A stretch of DNA of 64,000 nt from Pseudolactococcus insecticola (lineage in GTDB: Bacteria > Bacillota > Bacilli > Lactobacillales > Streptococcaceae): the NCBI RefSeq assembly GCF_011170065.1, contig NZ_BLLH01000001.1:124001-188000 (forward strand). Reading direction: 5' to 3'. This document shows, piece by piece, positions 20,147 through 29,941 of the stretch; positions within the stretch are counted from its first letter, which is position 1; every line of letters starts with the position of its first letter. The notes under the pieces are model-generated. The model saw only the letters and a list, made by a program, of their open reading frames with translations. It was not told the origin of the DNA and ran no database searches. A program made the position numbers and the translations under genes.

Positions 20147-21007
20147 ATGACAAAAAAGATCATTTATCTAGCGTCTCTTATGTTAGTGGTTGTGACACTA
20201 ACAGGCTGTGCCAAGTGGATCAACAAAGGTGAATCTATCACGGCTGTGGGCTCAAGTGCCTTGCAACCACTGGTAGAATCAGGTGCTGAAACATTTGCAC
20301 AAAATCATCCAGGCAAGTTCATCAATGTCCAAGGCGGTGGATCAGGCACGGGACTCTCGCAAGTACAGGCTGGTGCTGTCCAGATTGGGAACTCAGACTT
20401 ATTTGCTGAAGAAAAAAGTGGGATTGATGCTAAAAAATTAGTTGACCACAAGGTTGCAGTTGTGGGTATTGCACCGATTGTTAATAAAAATGTCGGTGTG
20501 GACCATCTGACGACTGATCAACTGCGTCAGATCTTCACAGGTGAGCTAACAAACTGGCAGCAGGTCGGCGGAAATAACGTCAAGATCGTACTCGTCAATC
20601 GCGCCGCAGGATCAGGCACACGTGCGACATTTGAGCGTTGGATCATGGCTGGTAAAGAAGCCAAAAGTTCTCAAGAACAGGACTCATCAGGTATGGTTAA
20701 GTCAATCGTTGCACAGACACCAGGCGCAATCAGCTATCTCGCATTTTCAAATATCGATGATACGGTGACTGAGCTTGCGCTTGATGGTTACAAGCCAACA
20801 ACGGCAAATGTGGCTGATAATAACTGGCCAATCTGGGCATACGAACATATGTATACCAAGGGTAAAGCAACTGGTCTGTCAAAAAACTTCATTGATTATA
20901 TCTTGTCAGATGACGTTCAAGCAAAATTAGTCAAGAAAATGGGCTATATCTCAGTCAATGAGATGCACGTTGAGCGAAATGCTGCTGGAAAAGTCATCAA
21001 AAAATAA
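20147..21007 (+). CDS. pstS2: phosphate ABC transporter substrate-binding lipoprotein (2)
   Basis: 286 residues. Lipobox LTGC with lipidated C21. Paralogous to the gene upstream: the motifs [24 protein letters not shown] and [14 protein letters not shown] are shared, but it lacks the long Ser-rich linker. Head of the pstS2-C-A-B-B-phoU operon. Two binding proteins for one permease may differ in affinity or expression level. Confidence 0.95.
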   Translation: MTKKIIYLASLMLVVVTLTGCAKWINKGESITAVGSSALQPLVESGAETFAQNHPGKFINVQGGGSGTGLSQVQAGAVQIGNSDLFAEEKSGIDAKKLVDHKVAVVGIAPIVNKNVGVDHLTTDQLRQIFTGELTNWQQVGGNNVKIVLVNRAAGSGTRATFERWIMAGKEAKSSQEQDSSGMVKSIVAQTPGAISYLAFSNIDDTVTELALDGYKPTTANVADNNWPIWAYEHMYTKGKATGLSKNFIDYILSDDVQAKLVKKMGYISVNEMHVERNAAGKVIKK

Positions 21008-21025
21008 ATTTAGAAAATAAAGCCA

Positions 21026-21952
21026 ATGGAAAACGAAAACATTCAAAAAAAATTACTTTCTAACTCGAAAAATTCTCAGCTCGAAAAGTTCGGTAAAACC
21101 ATTACATTTATCTGTATTGCGGTTATCGTCTTTGTTGTTGCTATGATTTTCTTCTTTGTCGCTCAAAAAGGGCTGTCGACTTTCTTTGTTGACAAGATCA
21201 ACCCATTTAAGTTCCTCTTTGGTACAAGTTGGAATCCATCGCAGTTGGGTCCTGACGGAAAGCCACTTGTCGGGGCGCTTCCGATGATTACAGGATCACT
21301 CATTGTAACGGTTTTGTCAGCAATCTTGGCAACACCGTTTGCGATTGGTGCAGCAGTCTTTATGACTGAAATATCGCCAAATCGTGGCGCACGCATTCTC
21401 CAGCCTGTCATCGAACTTTTGGTCGGTATTCCGTCTGTTGTCTATGGTTTTATCGGCTTGACTGTCGTTGTACCTGCTGTCCGTGGCGTTTTTGGCGGAA
21501 CAGGGTTTGGCATCTTGTCTGGGATATTCGTGTTATTTGTCATGATATTACCAACAGTAACGTCAATGACTGTTGATGCCATGAAAGCTGTACCAGGATT
21601 TTACAAAGAAGCTTCACTAGGACTTGGTGCAACACGGTGGCAGACGATTTCACGTGTACTGCTACGTGCGGCAACACCTGGGATTCTGACCGCTGTTGTT
21701 TTTGGCATGGCGCGTGCTTTTGGTGAAGCTTTGGCCATTCAGATGGTTGTCGGAAATGCTGCAATCATGCCAACAGGTCTTACAACACCCGCATCAACCT
21801 TGACCTCAGTTCTGACGCAAGGTATCGGTAATACCATCATGGGGACAGTACAAAATAACGTCCTGTGGTCACTTGCCTTGATTTTACTACTCATGTCACT
21901 CCTGTTTAACATTGGCATGCGTGCAATTGCTAAGAGAGGAAGCTTAAAATGA
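21026..21952 (+). CDS. pstC: phosphate ABC transporter permease PstC
   Basis: 308 residues with six transmembrane segments and the EAA-loop segment YKEASLGLGATRWQTISRVLLRAATPG that docks to PstB. The N-terminal extension after residue 30 matches PstC. Ends with an ATGA overlap with pstA. The ribosome site before 21026 is weak. Confidence 0.95.
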   Translation: MENENIQKKLLSNSKNSQLEKFGKTITFICIAVIVFVVAMIFFFVAQKGLSTFFVDKINPFKFLFGTSWNPSQLGPDGKPLVGALPMITGSLIVTVLSAILATPFAIGAAVFMTEISPNRGARILQPVIELLVGIPSVVYGFIGLTVVVPAVRGVFGGTGFGILSGIFVLFVMILPTVTSMTVDAMKAVPGFYKEASLGLGATRWQTISRVLLRAATPGILTAVVFGMARAFGEALAIQMVVGNAAIMPTGLTTPASTLTSVLTQGIGNTIMGTVQNNVLWSLALILLLMSLLFNIGMRAIAKRGSLK

Positions 21953-22836
21953 ATCCTAAAAAAGTTGATAAAATTGCGACAAACGTCCTCTATGCACTTG
22001 CAGGCATTATCGTTGTCATTCTTGCATCCTTGCTGCTTTATATCCTTGTCCGTGGTTTGCCGCATATTTCGTGGCACTTTCTGACGAGTCCGTCAAAAGC
22101 CTATGAAAAAGGTGGCGGGATTGGTATTCAGCTCTTTAACAGTATTTTCCTTTTGATCATTACCATGATTATCTCGTTTCCTTTATCACTGGGAGCTGGG
22201 ATTTACTTGTCAGAGTATGCTAACCAAAAATCTTGGATTACAAGCTTGGTCAGAACGTCTATCGAGATTTTGAGCTCACTGCCGTCAGTGGTGGTTGGCC
22301 TCTTTGGTTTCTTGATTTTCGTTGTGCAGCTGGGTTACGGCTTTTCAATCATATCAGGTGCGCTTGCATTGACTGTATTTAACCTGCCGCTTATGACGCG
22401 TAATGTCGAAGAATCTCTTAAAGCGGTCCATCATACACAACGCGAGGGCGGTTTAGCGCTTGGCTTATCACGTTGGGAAACTGTATTGCATGTCATTATT
22501 CCTGAGGCATTGCCTGGGATTATTACAGGGGTGGTCCTATCAAGTGGTCGTATCTTTGGTGAAGCCGCAGCGCTTATCTATACAGCGGGTCAATCAGCCC
22601 CTGCGCTTGACTGGTCAAACTGGAACCCCATGTCAGTCAGCTCACCTATTTCTATCTTCAGACAAGCTGAAACATTGGCCGTACACATCTGGAAAGTCAA
22701 TGGTGAGGGGACAGTTCCTGATGGTGCCGCAGTCTCTGCTGGTGCTAGTGCCGTTTTGATTATCTTTGTGCTCTTGTTTAACTTTGGCGCACGATTTGTC
22801 GGCAAGAAAATCCACAGCAAGCTAACAGCATCATAA
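21949..22836 (+). CDS. pstA: phosphate ABC transporter permease PstA
   Basis: 295 residues, six transmembrane segments. The EAA-loop segment QREGGLALGLSRWETVLHVIIPEALPG and the early RGLPHISWHF segment fit PstA. It forms the channel with PstC. Starts in the pstC stop codon (4-bp overlap). Confidence 0.95.
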   Translation: MNPKKVDKIATNVLYALAGIIVVILASLLLYILVRGLPHISWHFLTSPSKAYEKGGGIGIQLFNSIFLLIITMIISFPLSLGAGIYLSEYANQKSWITSLVRTSIEILSSLPSVVVGLFGFLIFVVQLGYGFSIISGALALTVFNLPLMTRNVEESLKAVHHTQREGGLALGLSRWETVLHVIIPEALPGIITGVVLSSGRIFGEAAALIYTAGQSAPALDWSNWNPMSVSSPISIFRQAETLAVHIWKVNGEGTVPDGAAVSAGASAVLIIFVLLFNFGARFVGKKIHSKLTAS

Positions 22837-22857
22837 GATAGGAAAGGACACATTTAT

Positions 22858-23661
22858 ATGGCAACTTACGACTGGAATGAACGTCATATCATTGGCCTTG
22901 ATGGTGCTGAAATTGCACTTGAAACCAAGGATTTACATGTCTATTATGGTAGCAATGAATCTATCAAAGGCATTGATATGAAGTTTGAAAAAAATAAAAT
23001 CACAGCCCTCATCGGACCGTCAGGTTCTGGAAAATCAACTTATCTGCGCAGTCTCAACCGTATGAATGATACGATTGATATTGCAAAAGTTACAGGTGAA
23101 ATCAACTACCGTGGCGTTGATATCAACAAGCCAAATGTCAATGTTTATGAGATGCGTAAACATATCGGCATGGTTTTTCAACGGCCGAATCCATTTTCAA
23201 AATCAATTTATCGCAATATCACCTTTGCCTTAGAACGTCAAGGGGTTAAGGATAAGACAGCGCTAGATGAGGCTGTTGAGACGTCGCTTAAACAAGCAGC
23301 ACTTTGGGATCAAGTAAAAGATGACTTGAATAAATCTGCGCTTGCGCTCTCAGGAGGTCAGCAACAACGGCTGTGTATCGCACGTGCGATTGCAGTGAAG
23401 CCAGATATTTTGCTGATGGATGAGCCTGCAAGTGCGCTGGATCCGATTTCTACCATGCAGCTTGAAGAAACGATGATGGCACTCAAAAAAGATTATTCGA
23501 TCATCATCGTGACACACAACATGCAACAAGCAGCGCGTGCGAGTGATTATACTGGATTTTTCTACTCAGGTGATTTGATCGAGTATGAGGAAACAAATAA
23601 AGTCTTCACACGTCCGAAACTGCGCTCGACTGAAGATTATGTATCAGGACATTTTGGTTAA
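22858..23661 (+). CDS. pstB1: phosphate ABC transporter ATP-binding protein PstB (1)
   Basis: 267 residues. Walker [10 protein letters not shown] at 53-61, the PstB-typical [11 protein letters not shown]-loop FQRPNPF, signature LSGGQQQR, Walker [13 protein letters not shown] and the switch histidine in VTHNMQQA. The longer N terminus (about 12 extra residues) distinguishes it from the second PstB, as in streptococci. Confidence 0.95.
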   Translation: MATYDWNERHIIGLDGAEIALETKDLHVYYGSNESIKGIDMKFEKNKITALIGPSGSGKSTYLRSLNRMNDTIDIAKVTGEINYRGVDINKPNVNVYEMRKHIGMVFQRPNPFSKSIYRNITFALERQGVKDKTALDEAVETSLKQAALWDQVKDDLNKSALALSGGQQQRLCIARAIAVKPDILLMDEPASALDPISTMQLEETMMALKKDYSIIIVTHNMQQAARASDYTGFFYSGDLIEYEETNKVFTRPKLRSTEDYVSGHFG

Positions 23662-23670
23662 AGGAGAATT

Positions 23671-24435
23671 ATGTCAACCACACAACCTATCCTAAAAGTA
23701 CGAGATTTGTCATTGTTTTATGGCAAAAAGCAATCTTTGTTTGACATCAATATGGATTTTTATCCGGGAGAAATTACGGCCTTGATTGGCCCTTCTGGTT
23801 CAGGAAAATCAACTCTTTTGCGGTCTGTCAATCGTATGAATGACCTGGTTGCCTCAGCAAAAATCACAGGTGAAATTCTCTATAAAGATGAAAATATCTA
23901 CGGCTCAAAAACAGATACAGTTGAGCTCAGAAAAGAAATCGGCATGGTTTTCCAACAGCCAAATCCTTTTCCATTTTCCATCTATGAAAATGTTGTTTAC
24001 GGTCTGCGCCTAAAAGGTGTCAAAGATAAAGCAGTGTTAGATGAAGCGGTTGAAGAGTCGTTGCGTGCAGCAAATATATGGGACGAAGTCAAAGACATCT
24101 TGCATAGCTCAGCGCTAGGACTTTCAGGTGGTCAGCAGCAACGTGTGTGTATCGCACGTGTTCTTGCGGTCAATCCTGACATTCTTTTACTGGATGAGCC
24201 GACTTCAGCGCTTGACCCGATTTCTGCAGGTAAGATTGAAACCATGTTGCTTGATTTGAAAGAAAAATACACGATTTTAATCGTGACGCACTCTATGCAA
24301 CAGGCCAGCCGTATCTCTGATAGAACAGCGTTTTTCCTCAATGGTGAGTTGATCGAGTATGATAAGACTAAGAAAATCTTCCTAGATCCAAAAGAAAAAT
24401 CGACTTCCGACTATGTAACAGGGAAATTTGGTTAA
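23671..24435 (+). CDS. pstB2: phosphate ABC transporter ATP-binding protein PstB (2)
   Basis: 254 residues, all ABC motifs intact (Walker A at 40-48, [10 protein letters not shown]-loop, [27 protein letters not shown]). Clearly paralogous to pstB1, 9 bp downstream and with its own GGAG ribosome site. The two could form a heterodimer or give alternative homodimers. Confidence 0.95.
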   Translation: MSTTQPILKVRDLSLFYGKKQSLFDINMDFYPGEITALIGPSGSGKSTLLRSVNRMNDLVASAKITGEILYKDENIYGSKTDTVELRKEIGMVFQQPNPFPFSIYENVVYGLRLKGVKDKAVLDEAVEESLRAANIWDEVKDILHSSALGLSGGQQQRVCIARVLAVNPDILLLDEPTSALDPISAGKIETMLLDLKEKYTILIVTHSMQQASRISDRTAFFLNGELIEYDKTKKIFLDPKEKSTSDYVTGKFG

Positions 24436-24450
24436 TAAGAAAGGCAGTAT

Positions 24451-25104
24451 ATGTTAAGAACACAATTTGAAGAAGAATTAAACAAGCTCCATAACCAGTT
24501 TTACTCAATGGGGACGGAAGTCTCAGCGCAGGTCAATAAGGCAGTTCGTGCCTTTGTTAGTCACGATCGTGACTTGGCTGAAGAAGTGATTGAAGCTGAC
24601 CAAGAGGTCAATGAACAAGAAACAAAACTTGAAACAAAATCTCTTGAGATGATTGCTTTGCAGCAGCCAGTTTCTCATGACTTGAGAACTATCATCACAG
24701 TCCTAAAAGCGTCGTCAGACTTGGAGCGTATGGGTGACCATGCGGTTTCTATCGCAAAAGCCACGATCAACCTTAAAGGTGAAGAACGCATTCGTGTTGT
24801 CGAAGAAGACATTTCACTCATGGGTGAACGTGTCAAATCAATCGTTGACGCGGCGTTGAACGCCTATATCCAAGGCGATGCTGATCGTGCACGCGAGATT
24901 GCAAGTTGGGATGCGACGGTCAACCAAATGTATGGCGAAATCCAGAACAAGACGCTTGACGCCATGGAAGCAAACAAAGAAACAATCACGACTGGTAAAG
25001 ATTATCTGATGACGATCATGTACTTGGAGCGCATCGGAGACTATGCTAAAAATCTCTGCGAATGGATCGTTTATCTGAAAACAGGTAAGATTGTTGAGCT
25101 TTGA
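24451..25104 (+). CDS. phoU: phosphate uptake regulator PhoU
   Basis: 217 residues, two PhoU helical repeats, each with the metal-binding pattern: DLERMGDHAVSIAKATI in the first and YLERIGDYAKNLCEWIVYL in the second. PhoU restrains the Pst transporter and the Pho histidine kinase when phosphate is plentiful. Last gene of the operon. Confidence 0.95.
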   Translation: MLRTQFEEELNKLHNQFYSMGTEVSAQVNKAVRAFVSHDRDLAEEVIEADQEVNEQETKLETKSLEMIALQQPVSHDLRTIITVLKASSDLERMGDHAVSIAKATINLKGEERIRVVEEDISLMGERVKSIVDAALNAYIQGDADRAREIASWDATVNQMYGEIQNKTLDAMEANKETITTGKDYLMTIMYLERIGDYAKNLCEWIVYLKTGKIVEL

Positions 25105-25128
25105 TGAAAATAATGGCATAAAAAAATG

Positions 25129-25255
25129 GGCTCTATGATAAATCGGCTTTATAATAAATCGTGTGGGAAAATCCCCATGCGTTTTTTTGCATAAAAAAAT
25201 CCTTCCCTCTATAATGTAAGTTACAAGACCACATAAAGAAGGAAGGAAAGTAGAA
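25129..25255. mobile_element. probable ISL3-type IS end remnant
   Basis: A 16-bp tandem pair, GGCTCTATGATAAATC (25129-25144) and GGCTTTATAATAAATC (25145-25160), resembles ISL3-family terminal repeats, which begin GGCTCTTT and run into a GTGGG stretch as here. The following TGGGAAAATCCCCA hairpin with seven Ts (to 25187) and a GGAAGGA leader-like segment also fit an IS left end, but no transposase follows. Recognition is from memory of the family and is tentative. The hairpin could serve as the terminator of the pst operon. Confidence 0.35.
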
Positions 25256-25290
25256 TCCTTACTACTAATTTAAATTAAGTAAATAGATTT

Positions 25291-26013
25291 TTATTTTACA
25301 ACAGTATAGTCGTCGATCGTTCGACCTGTTTCATCTTTTAGGACTAGCCATGAGTTTGTACCAGCAAAATAAAGGAGGTGGCCAACTTCATTGACGGACT
25401 TGAGTGTGATGTCTGTGGTTGTGACAAAGTCAGGACCAATCGCACTCGCCTGTTCGTCACGCAAGGTCATGGCGAATTTCTGCGCAAATCCAACAGATCC
25501 ATCTTTGTTTAGCGGCATTTCTTTTTTGAGAATAGCGCCTTTTTTGATGATCATTTCATTGCGCTTAGCCCAATAAACTTCGGCCTTTGCACTGTCGTGA
25601 TCTACGAAAAATGGAATGGTTGAGACAGCTTTTGAAAATCTGTGCTGTGCTTTTGCGGGTGCGGCTTTTTTGACAGACGCATCAGCTACCTCTGACGCTT
25701 GAAACTGATAGCCCAGTTTATCAAGAATCGGTGCTAAGCTTTCAAGATAATCAGCGATGATCTTGCTTTGATTGGCAGGGAGTTTTTTAGCAGTTAGATA
25801 CTTTACTAAGTAAGCAGGGTCAATGTCGGCAGGCGTTGTGAAAGCAAGTACACGGTCAGCGTCAGATTTCTTACTAACAGGCTGATTACCATTGAAATAG
25901 ATGGCAGCCTTAGTCGCATCAGCTGAAAAATCAGCAATATCCAAGATGTCAAGCTGACCCTGGCTGTCGTCAAAGGTGATTGACAGGCGATTATCTATAA
26001 ATGAAATCGGCAT
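25291..26013 (-). CDS. conserved protein of unknown function, DUF4357-like C terminus
   Basis: 240 residues, soluble, no signal peptide or membrane segment. The C-terminal half has a pattern reminiscent of DUF4357: a charged IIKKGAIL strand, a LRDEQASAIGPDFVTTTDI segment, then SVNEVGHLLYFAGTNSWLVLKDETGRTIDDY. That domain is often a small accessory module in nucleic-acid-linked proteins, but no function can be assigned. Its ATG overlaps the serS stop codon, so it is probably read from the serS transcript and so falls under the serine T-box. Confidence 0.6.
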   Translation of the reverse strand: MPISFIDNRLSITFDDSQGQLDILDIADFSADATKAAIYFNGNQPVSKKSDADRVLAFTTPADIDPAYLVKYLTAKKLPANQSKIIADYLESLAPILDKLGYQFQASEVADASVKKAAPAKAQHRFSKAVSTIPFFVDHDSAKAEVYWAKRNEMIIKKGAILKKEMPLNKDGSVGFAQKFAMTLRDEQASAIGPDFVTTTDITLKSVNEVGHLLYFAGTNSWLVLKDETGRTIDDYTVVK

Positions 26014-27284
26014 TATTTGATGACCTCAACACCGCCAAGATATGGACGGAGGACCTCAGGCACAGTGACTGACCCGTCAGCGTTTTGGTAGTTTTCAAGG
26101 ATGGCAGCAACGGTACGTCCGACTGCAAGTCCTGAGCCATTGAGCGTGTGAAGAAGTTGTGTTTTACCGTCTTCATCACGGTAGCGGATTTGTGCACGGC
26201 GCGCTTGGAAATCTTCGGTGTTTGAGCAGCTTGAAATTTCGCGGTAAGTATTTTGTGCTGGAATCCAGACTTCTAGGTCAAATGTTTTCGCAGCAGAAAA
26301 GCCCATATCGCCAGTAGAGAGAGCAACAACACGGTAGGCGAGTCCTAGTTTTTCAAGGATATTGCCTGCGTTTTCGACCATTTTATCAAGTTCTTTGTAA
26401 GAGTCTTCTGGTTTTGAAAACTTCACCATTTCAACCTTATGAAATTGATGCAGACGGATCAAACCACGTGTGTCACGGCCAGCAGAACCAGCCTCAGAGC
26501 GAAATGACGGACTCATGGCAGTAAAGTAAATTGGCAACTCAGCACCGTCAATGATCTCATCACGGTAATAGTTTGTCAAAGGTACTTCGGCAGTTGGAAT
26601 CAGGACAAAGCCGCGGTCATCTGTCAGCTCAAATGTGTCTTCTTTGAATTTTGGATATTGACCTGTACCATACATAGAATCTTGATTGACCATATAAGGT
26701 GTGATCATCTCTGTATAGCCTTCTTTGGCGTGTTCATCTAGCATGAAGTTGTAGAGCGCACGCTCGAGACGGGCGCCCAAGCCTTTATAAAAGAGAAAAC
26801 GTGATCCTGTGACTTTCGCACCACGTTCCCAGTCGAGAATGCCAAGTTTTTCACCTAGATCCCAGTGAGCTTGGGGCTCAAAGTCAAATGTTGGAATCTC
26901 ACCAACACGACGCACTTCAACATTATCATCCTCATCAGCACCGACTGGTACATCATCAGCAGGGAGATTTGGCAATCTTTCGATGATGGCTGTGACTTTT
27001 TCGTCAAAAACTGCAAGCTCAGTGTCAAGCGCCTTGATATGACTTGAAACTTCTTGCATTTTAGCGATAGCGCCACTTGCATCTTCCTTGTTGCGTTTGG
27101 CAAGGCCGATGGCTTCTGATGCGTCATTGCGTTCTTTTTTGAGCGCTTCAGTCTCGATAATCAGCTCACGGCGTTTCGCGTCAAAATCGCGCAGTTCATA
27201 AAGCTGTTCTGATGAGACGCCACGCGTTTTAAGCTTTGTCTCAACGGCGTCAAAGTTGTTACGAATTTGTTTAATGTCTAACAT
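26013..27284 (-). CDS. serS: seryl-tRNA synthetase
   Basis: 423 residues from the ATG at 27284 (minus), which follows a GGAGGAAAT ribosome site; a longer frame exists but lies in the T-box terminator. The N-terminal coiled-coil tRNA arm spans about 25-110, and class II motifs follow: [44 protein letters not shown], and [18 protein letters not shown]. It charges tRNA-Ser. Expression is under a T-box leader. Confidence 0.97.
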   Translation of the reverse strand: MLDIKQIRNNFDAVETKLKTRGVSSEQLYELRDFDAKRRELIIETEALKKERNDASEAIGLAKRNKEDASGAIAKMQEVSSHIKALDTELAVFDEKVTAIIERLPNLPADDVPVGADEDDNVEVRRVGEIPTFDFEPQAHWDLGEKLGILDWERGAKVTGSRFLFYKGLGARLERALYNFMLDEHAKEGYTEMITPYMVNQDSMYGTGQYPKFKEDTFELTDDRGFVLIPTAEVPLTNYYRDEIIDGAELPIYFTAMSPSFRSEAGSAGRDTRGLIRLHQFHKVEMVKFSKPEDSYKELDKMVENAGNILEKLGLAYRVVALSTGDMGFSAAKTFDLEVWIPAQNTYREISSCSNTEDFQARRAQIRYRDEDGKTQLLHTLNGSGLAVGRTVAAILENYQNADGSVTVPEVLRPYLGGVEVIK

Positions 27285-27293
27285 ATTTCCTCC

Positions 27294-27478
27294 AAAAAAA
27301 GATACTCTCAAACTCTGACAGGGCGTTTTTCAACACGGTTCCACCTGTCTTGCTTGAAAGCATCTCATTTATTTTTATTTACAAGTTTAGTTGCGGTAGA
27401 ATTTCATTCTGACGAAAGAGTGGCTTTCAGCCGCCGCCACCTTTCTAAACATCCGTCAGAACTACTTATCCGCTTTTT
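27294..27478 (-). promoter_or_regulatory. T-box riboswitch of serS
   Basis: The leader RNA has a stem I (GCGG base, TTCTGACG/CGTCAGAA arm, GTGGC/GCCAC tip) with a UCU serine triplet in the specifier position (27398-27400). The T-box itself, AGGTGGAACCGTG, is at 27334-27346. A long terminator stem joins 27364 to 27301 and ends in seven Us (27294-27300) just before the serS ribosome site. Uncharged tRNA-Ser should stabilise the antiterminator. The bulge reads UGGA where a tRNA-Ser discriminator G would predict C or U. Confidence 0.85.
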
Positions 27479-27480
27479 TT

Positions 27481-27509
27481 ATTATAGCAAATTGCGTGCA
27501 AACAATCAA
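27481..27509 (-). promoter_or_regulatory. serS promoter
   Basis: On the minus strand: TTGATT (27509-27504), 17-bp spacer, TATAAT (27486-27481). The -35 overlaps the last codons of the preceding DUF956 gene. Confidence 0.75.
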
Positions 27510-27880
27510 CTTTTTTTCTGTTTTTTGCGAAAACGTCTGGTGACATTTGCCCAGAAAGTTGGAGCCTTGACAACCTTGTCATTTCCTAGATGTTCTCTTG
27601 CGATTTTTAGGACCTTACCTGCTTCCTTTGATGAGAAGCGAAAGCGTCCAGCAGTTGTCTGAAAGATAAATTGCCGTCCAAGTTTGCCAAAGAAAACTTG
27701 ACCTTCAACATACTTGACCTCTTCCCAAGGAATCTGGATATAATCTTCGACGTTGCGATCGTTGAAAAATTCGAAGGCCTTGTCGCCCATGAGAATTTTC
27801 CCGTAATTGCCAGAGATAGATGAAAGATAAGAAATTGCAGTCGAGGCGAACTCGACGTTTGTATTAAGTGATTGAGCCAT
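27506..27880 (-). CDS. ManO-like DUF956 protein
   Basis: 124 residues. GKILMGDKAFEFFNDRNVEDYIQIPWEEV is the hallmark of DUF956 (ManO), a small protein normally encoded with mannose-type PTS genes; here no PTS gene is nearby. The basic tail TRRFRKKQKK is notable. Its -10 TATAAT (27892-27887, with a TG extension) ends 6 nt before the ATG and there is no ribosome site, so the mRNA is probably leaderless. Confidence 0.75.
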   Translation of the reverse strand: MAQSLNTNVEFASTAISYLSSISGNYGKILMGDKAFEFFNDRNVEDYIQIPWEEVKYVEGQVFFGKLGRQFIFQTTAGRFRFSSKEAGKVLKIAREHLGNDKVVKAPTFWANVTRRFRKKQKKS

Positions 27881-27915
27881 GTTTCTATTATAGCATATCT
27901 CTTAAAAGCACGCAC

Positions 27916-28494
27916 TCATCCTGCGTGGTCCGGCACAATAATATGTAAAATCACATCAACAAGTTGGTTTATTTCTGCTGACGTGGTGGTGGGTGTGATG
28001 GTGTTTGTGACTAAAATATGGAGTAGGTTTGAGGTAAAGGCGAGATCGAGGTGAGGTCGGCTGAGCCCCTTTTTTTCTAGTTTAGCAAGCAGCAGAGAAA
28101 GTTCGCGGATGGACGCTTCATGGCGAGCGTCGAGGCGTGCTTTGACGTCAGCGTCATCCATGGCAACAACGGTCAATACAGCACGCAGTCCTGCATTGGC
28201 GCTGTTTTTCTGACGATTTTCGACAATACTTGTGATAATGCTACGAAGATCAGTTGATTGGAGTCTATCACTGGAAACAGCAAGAGAAAGTGGTAGCCGC
28301 TCATCAAGTAGGGTCAAGAGGATATGTTTTTGATCTGGAAAATAGCGGTAGATACTCCCAACAGAAATGCCAGCTTTTTGGGCAATATCACGGATGAAAA
28401 CAGCATGATAGCCATGCGTGATAAAAAGGTCATAAGCAGTTGTTAAGATAGTCTCACGGGTATTTTTTGCACGATTTTGAATTGGTTTTGTCAT
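27916..28494 (-). CDS. TetR-family regulator (1), divergent from the first YhgE-type gene
   Basis: 192 residues. N-terminal helix-turn-helix: AQKAGISVGSIYRYFPDQKHIL at about 41-62; the C-terminal ligand domain is helical and not assignable. It is divergent from the YhgE-type exporter gene, with a promoter flanked by GTTCACTTTT/AAAAGTGAAC repeats, so it very likely represses that gene. Its own extended -10 TGATATACT ends 6 nt before the ATG, again a leaderless layout. Confidence 0.88.
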   Translation of the reverse strand: MTKPIQNRAKNTRETILTTAYDLFITHGYHAVFIRDIAQKAGISVGSIYRYFPDQKHILLTLLDERLPLSLAVSSDRLQSTDLRSIITSIVENRQKNSANAGLRAVLTVVAMDDADVKARLDARHEASIRELSLLLAKLEKKGLSRPHLDLAFTSNLLHILVTNTITPTTTSAEINQLVDVILHIIVPDHAG

Positions 28495-28537
28495 AATTAT
28501 AGTATATCAAAAAAGTCTAACGAAAAATGAATATAAG

Positions 28538-28585
28538 TTCACTTTTGAAATTGTTTGTGATAAAATAAAAGTGAACAAAAGTTCA
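28538..28585 (+). promoter_or_regulatory. operator and promoter for YhgE-type gene 1
   Basis: GTTCACTTTT (28538-28547) and AAAAGTGAAC (28567-28576) are exact inverted repeats around a -10-like TAAAAT (28561-28566). A second palindrome, TGAAC-N4-GTTCA, lies at 28572-28585. These are the only candidates for the TetR binding site in the divergent region. Confidence 0.65.
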
Positions 28586-28612
28586 TTTTTGAGAATGAAA
28601 GGAAGTCAGTTA

Positions 28613-29881
28613 ATGTTAAAAGAGGCTATTAAACAGATTTTTCACAATAAATTTCTGCTGACGGCATTTGCACTCGTTGCACTATTGCCAGCGATTTATG
28701 GGGTGATTTTTATCGGTTCCATGTGGGATCCTTATGGCAAGGTATCGCATTTGCCAGTTGCCATTGTCAATCGCGACAAACCCACTATCGTCGGTAGCGC
28801 CAAGGTAAATCTGGGTGCTGATCTAGTCAAAAATCTCAAGGTAGATCAGGCTTTAGATTACCATTTTACGAGTGAAAAAAAGGCTGAGGCAGGTCTTAAA
28901 AAGGGGGAATACTATATGGTGCTTGAAGTGCCTGCGGACTTTTCTGCAGGATTGCCAAAGTTGCTATCGGGTGAAACTAAGTCGCTTGATTTAGGTTACA
29001 GTTTGTCGACTGGGCGAAATTATATTGCCTCAAAGATGGTGACAACGGCGGTCACGAGCATCGAAAATAATCTCAACACCAGCCTGTCTACGACGATGTT
29101 GTCGGAAATTTTCGCACAGATAGAAGCGTCAGAGAAATTGCAAAAAGAAGTGGCGACAGGTCAGGTGTCGCAAGCGGCAGCGGCAGCACTTATGCAAAAA
29201 AGCAAGGCTGCAACATTACCTGATAAAGCACAGTTAGCGCACATCATCAGCCCAATCCAGCTCAAAAAAACAGATATTGCGCCCGTGCCTAATAACGGAA
29301 CGGCCATGACACCCTACATGCTTGCGGTCAGCTTGTGGACGGGGACGATCGTTTTGACGACGCTTTATGATCTGCGTAAGTTCAAACGTCGCGCCAATCC
29401 ACTTGAGATGTTGGCATCAAAATTTTTGGTACTCATGCCTGTGACCTTTGTGCAAGGTTTGGGCATCATGTTAAGTTTGCGTGTGGTTTGGGGGTTTGTG
29501 CCCCAAAATATGTTGCTTACAATTGTTGTTTTATTTGCAACAAGTCTAGCATTTTTGAGCTTAATCAGCTTTTTCAAACTTTTGTTTGGTCAGCTGGGAG
29601 CGATTATCGCTTTGGTTTTCATGTTTTTACAGCTGAGTTCATCAGGTGGGACGTATCCAATCGTTCTGACCAGTCATTTTTATAGTCTGGTACATCCTTG
29701 GGTGCCGATGACTTATGCGGTTGATGCACTACGTCACACGATCTCCCTAGGCGGTGTGCCAAGCCATGATATCTTGACATTATTGCTATTTACGCTTATT
29801 TTTGGTGGGTTGTCTTTGCTGATTTATGGCAAAAATGGGGATAAATTTGTAGCTGCGACACTTAAAAAATCAAATGTATGA
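28613..29881 (+). CDS. YhgE/Pip-type ABC-2 membrane protein (short form)
   Basis: 422 residues from ATG 28613 (AAAGGAAG ribosome site; an upstream in-frame ATG overlaps the operator). One N-terminal membrane segment, an extracellular region of about 190 residues beginning SMWDPYGKVSHLPVAIVN, and five or six C-terminal membrane helices with TPYMLAVSLWTGTIVL and HPWVPMTYAVDALR. YhgE/Pip proteins are poorly understood ABC-2-like exporters or phage-receptor-type proteins. This copy lacks the long repetitive periplasm-like domain of the second copy. Confidence 0.8.
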   Translation: MLKEAIKQIFHNKFLLTAFALVALLPAIYGVIFIGSMWDPYGKVSHLPVAIVNRDKPTIVGSAKVNLGADLVKNLKVDQALDYHFTSEKKAEAGLKKGEYYMVLEVPADFSAGLPKLLSGETKSLDLGYSLSTGRNYIASKMVTTAVTSIENNLNTSLSTTMLSEIFAQIEASEKLQKEVATGQVSQAAAAALMQKSKAATLPDKAQLAHIISPIQLKKTDIAPVPNNGTAMTPYMLAVSLWTGTIVLTTLYDLRKFKRRANPLEMLASKFLVLMPVTFVQGLGIMLSLRVVWGFVPQNMLLTIVVLFATSLAFLSLISFFKLLFGQLGAIIALVFMFLQLSSSGGTYPIVLTSHFYSLVHPWVPMTYAVDALRHTISLGGVPSHDILTLLLFTLIFGGLSLLIYGKNGDKFVAATLKKSNV

Positions 29882-29926
29882 CTAGGGTGAATTTTAAAGG
29901 TTGTATACACATTTTAGCTTGATTTT

Positions 29927-29935
29927 TGATATAAT
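29927..29935 (+). promoter_or_regulatory. extended -10 promoter giving a leaderless exonuclease mRNA
   Basis: TGATATAAT with TATAAT at 29930-29935; the ATG is at 29942, only 6 nt further on, so the A of the ATG is about where RNA should start. No Shine-Dalgarno fits. Confidence 0.6.
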
Positions 29936-29941
29936 GAAAGC

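Noticed and set aside
27354-27662. 102-codon plus-strand ORF over the serS leader
   Set aside because: Covers the T-box stem I and the DUF956 gene in reverse; explained by both.
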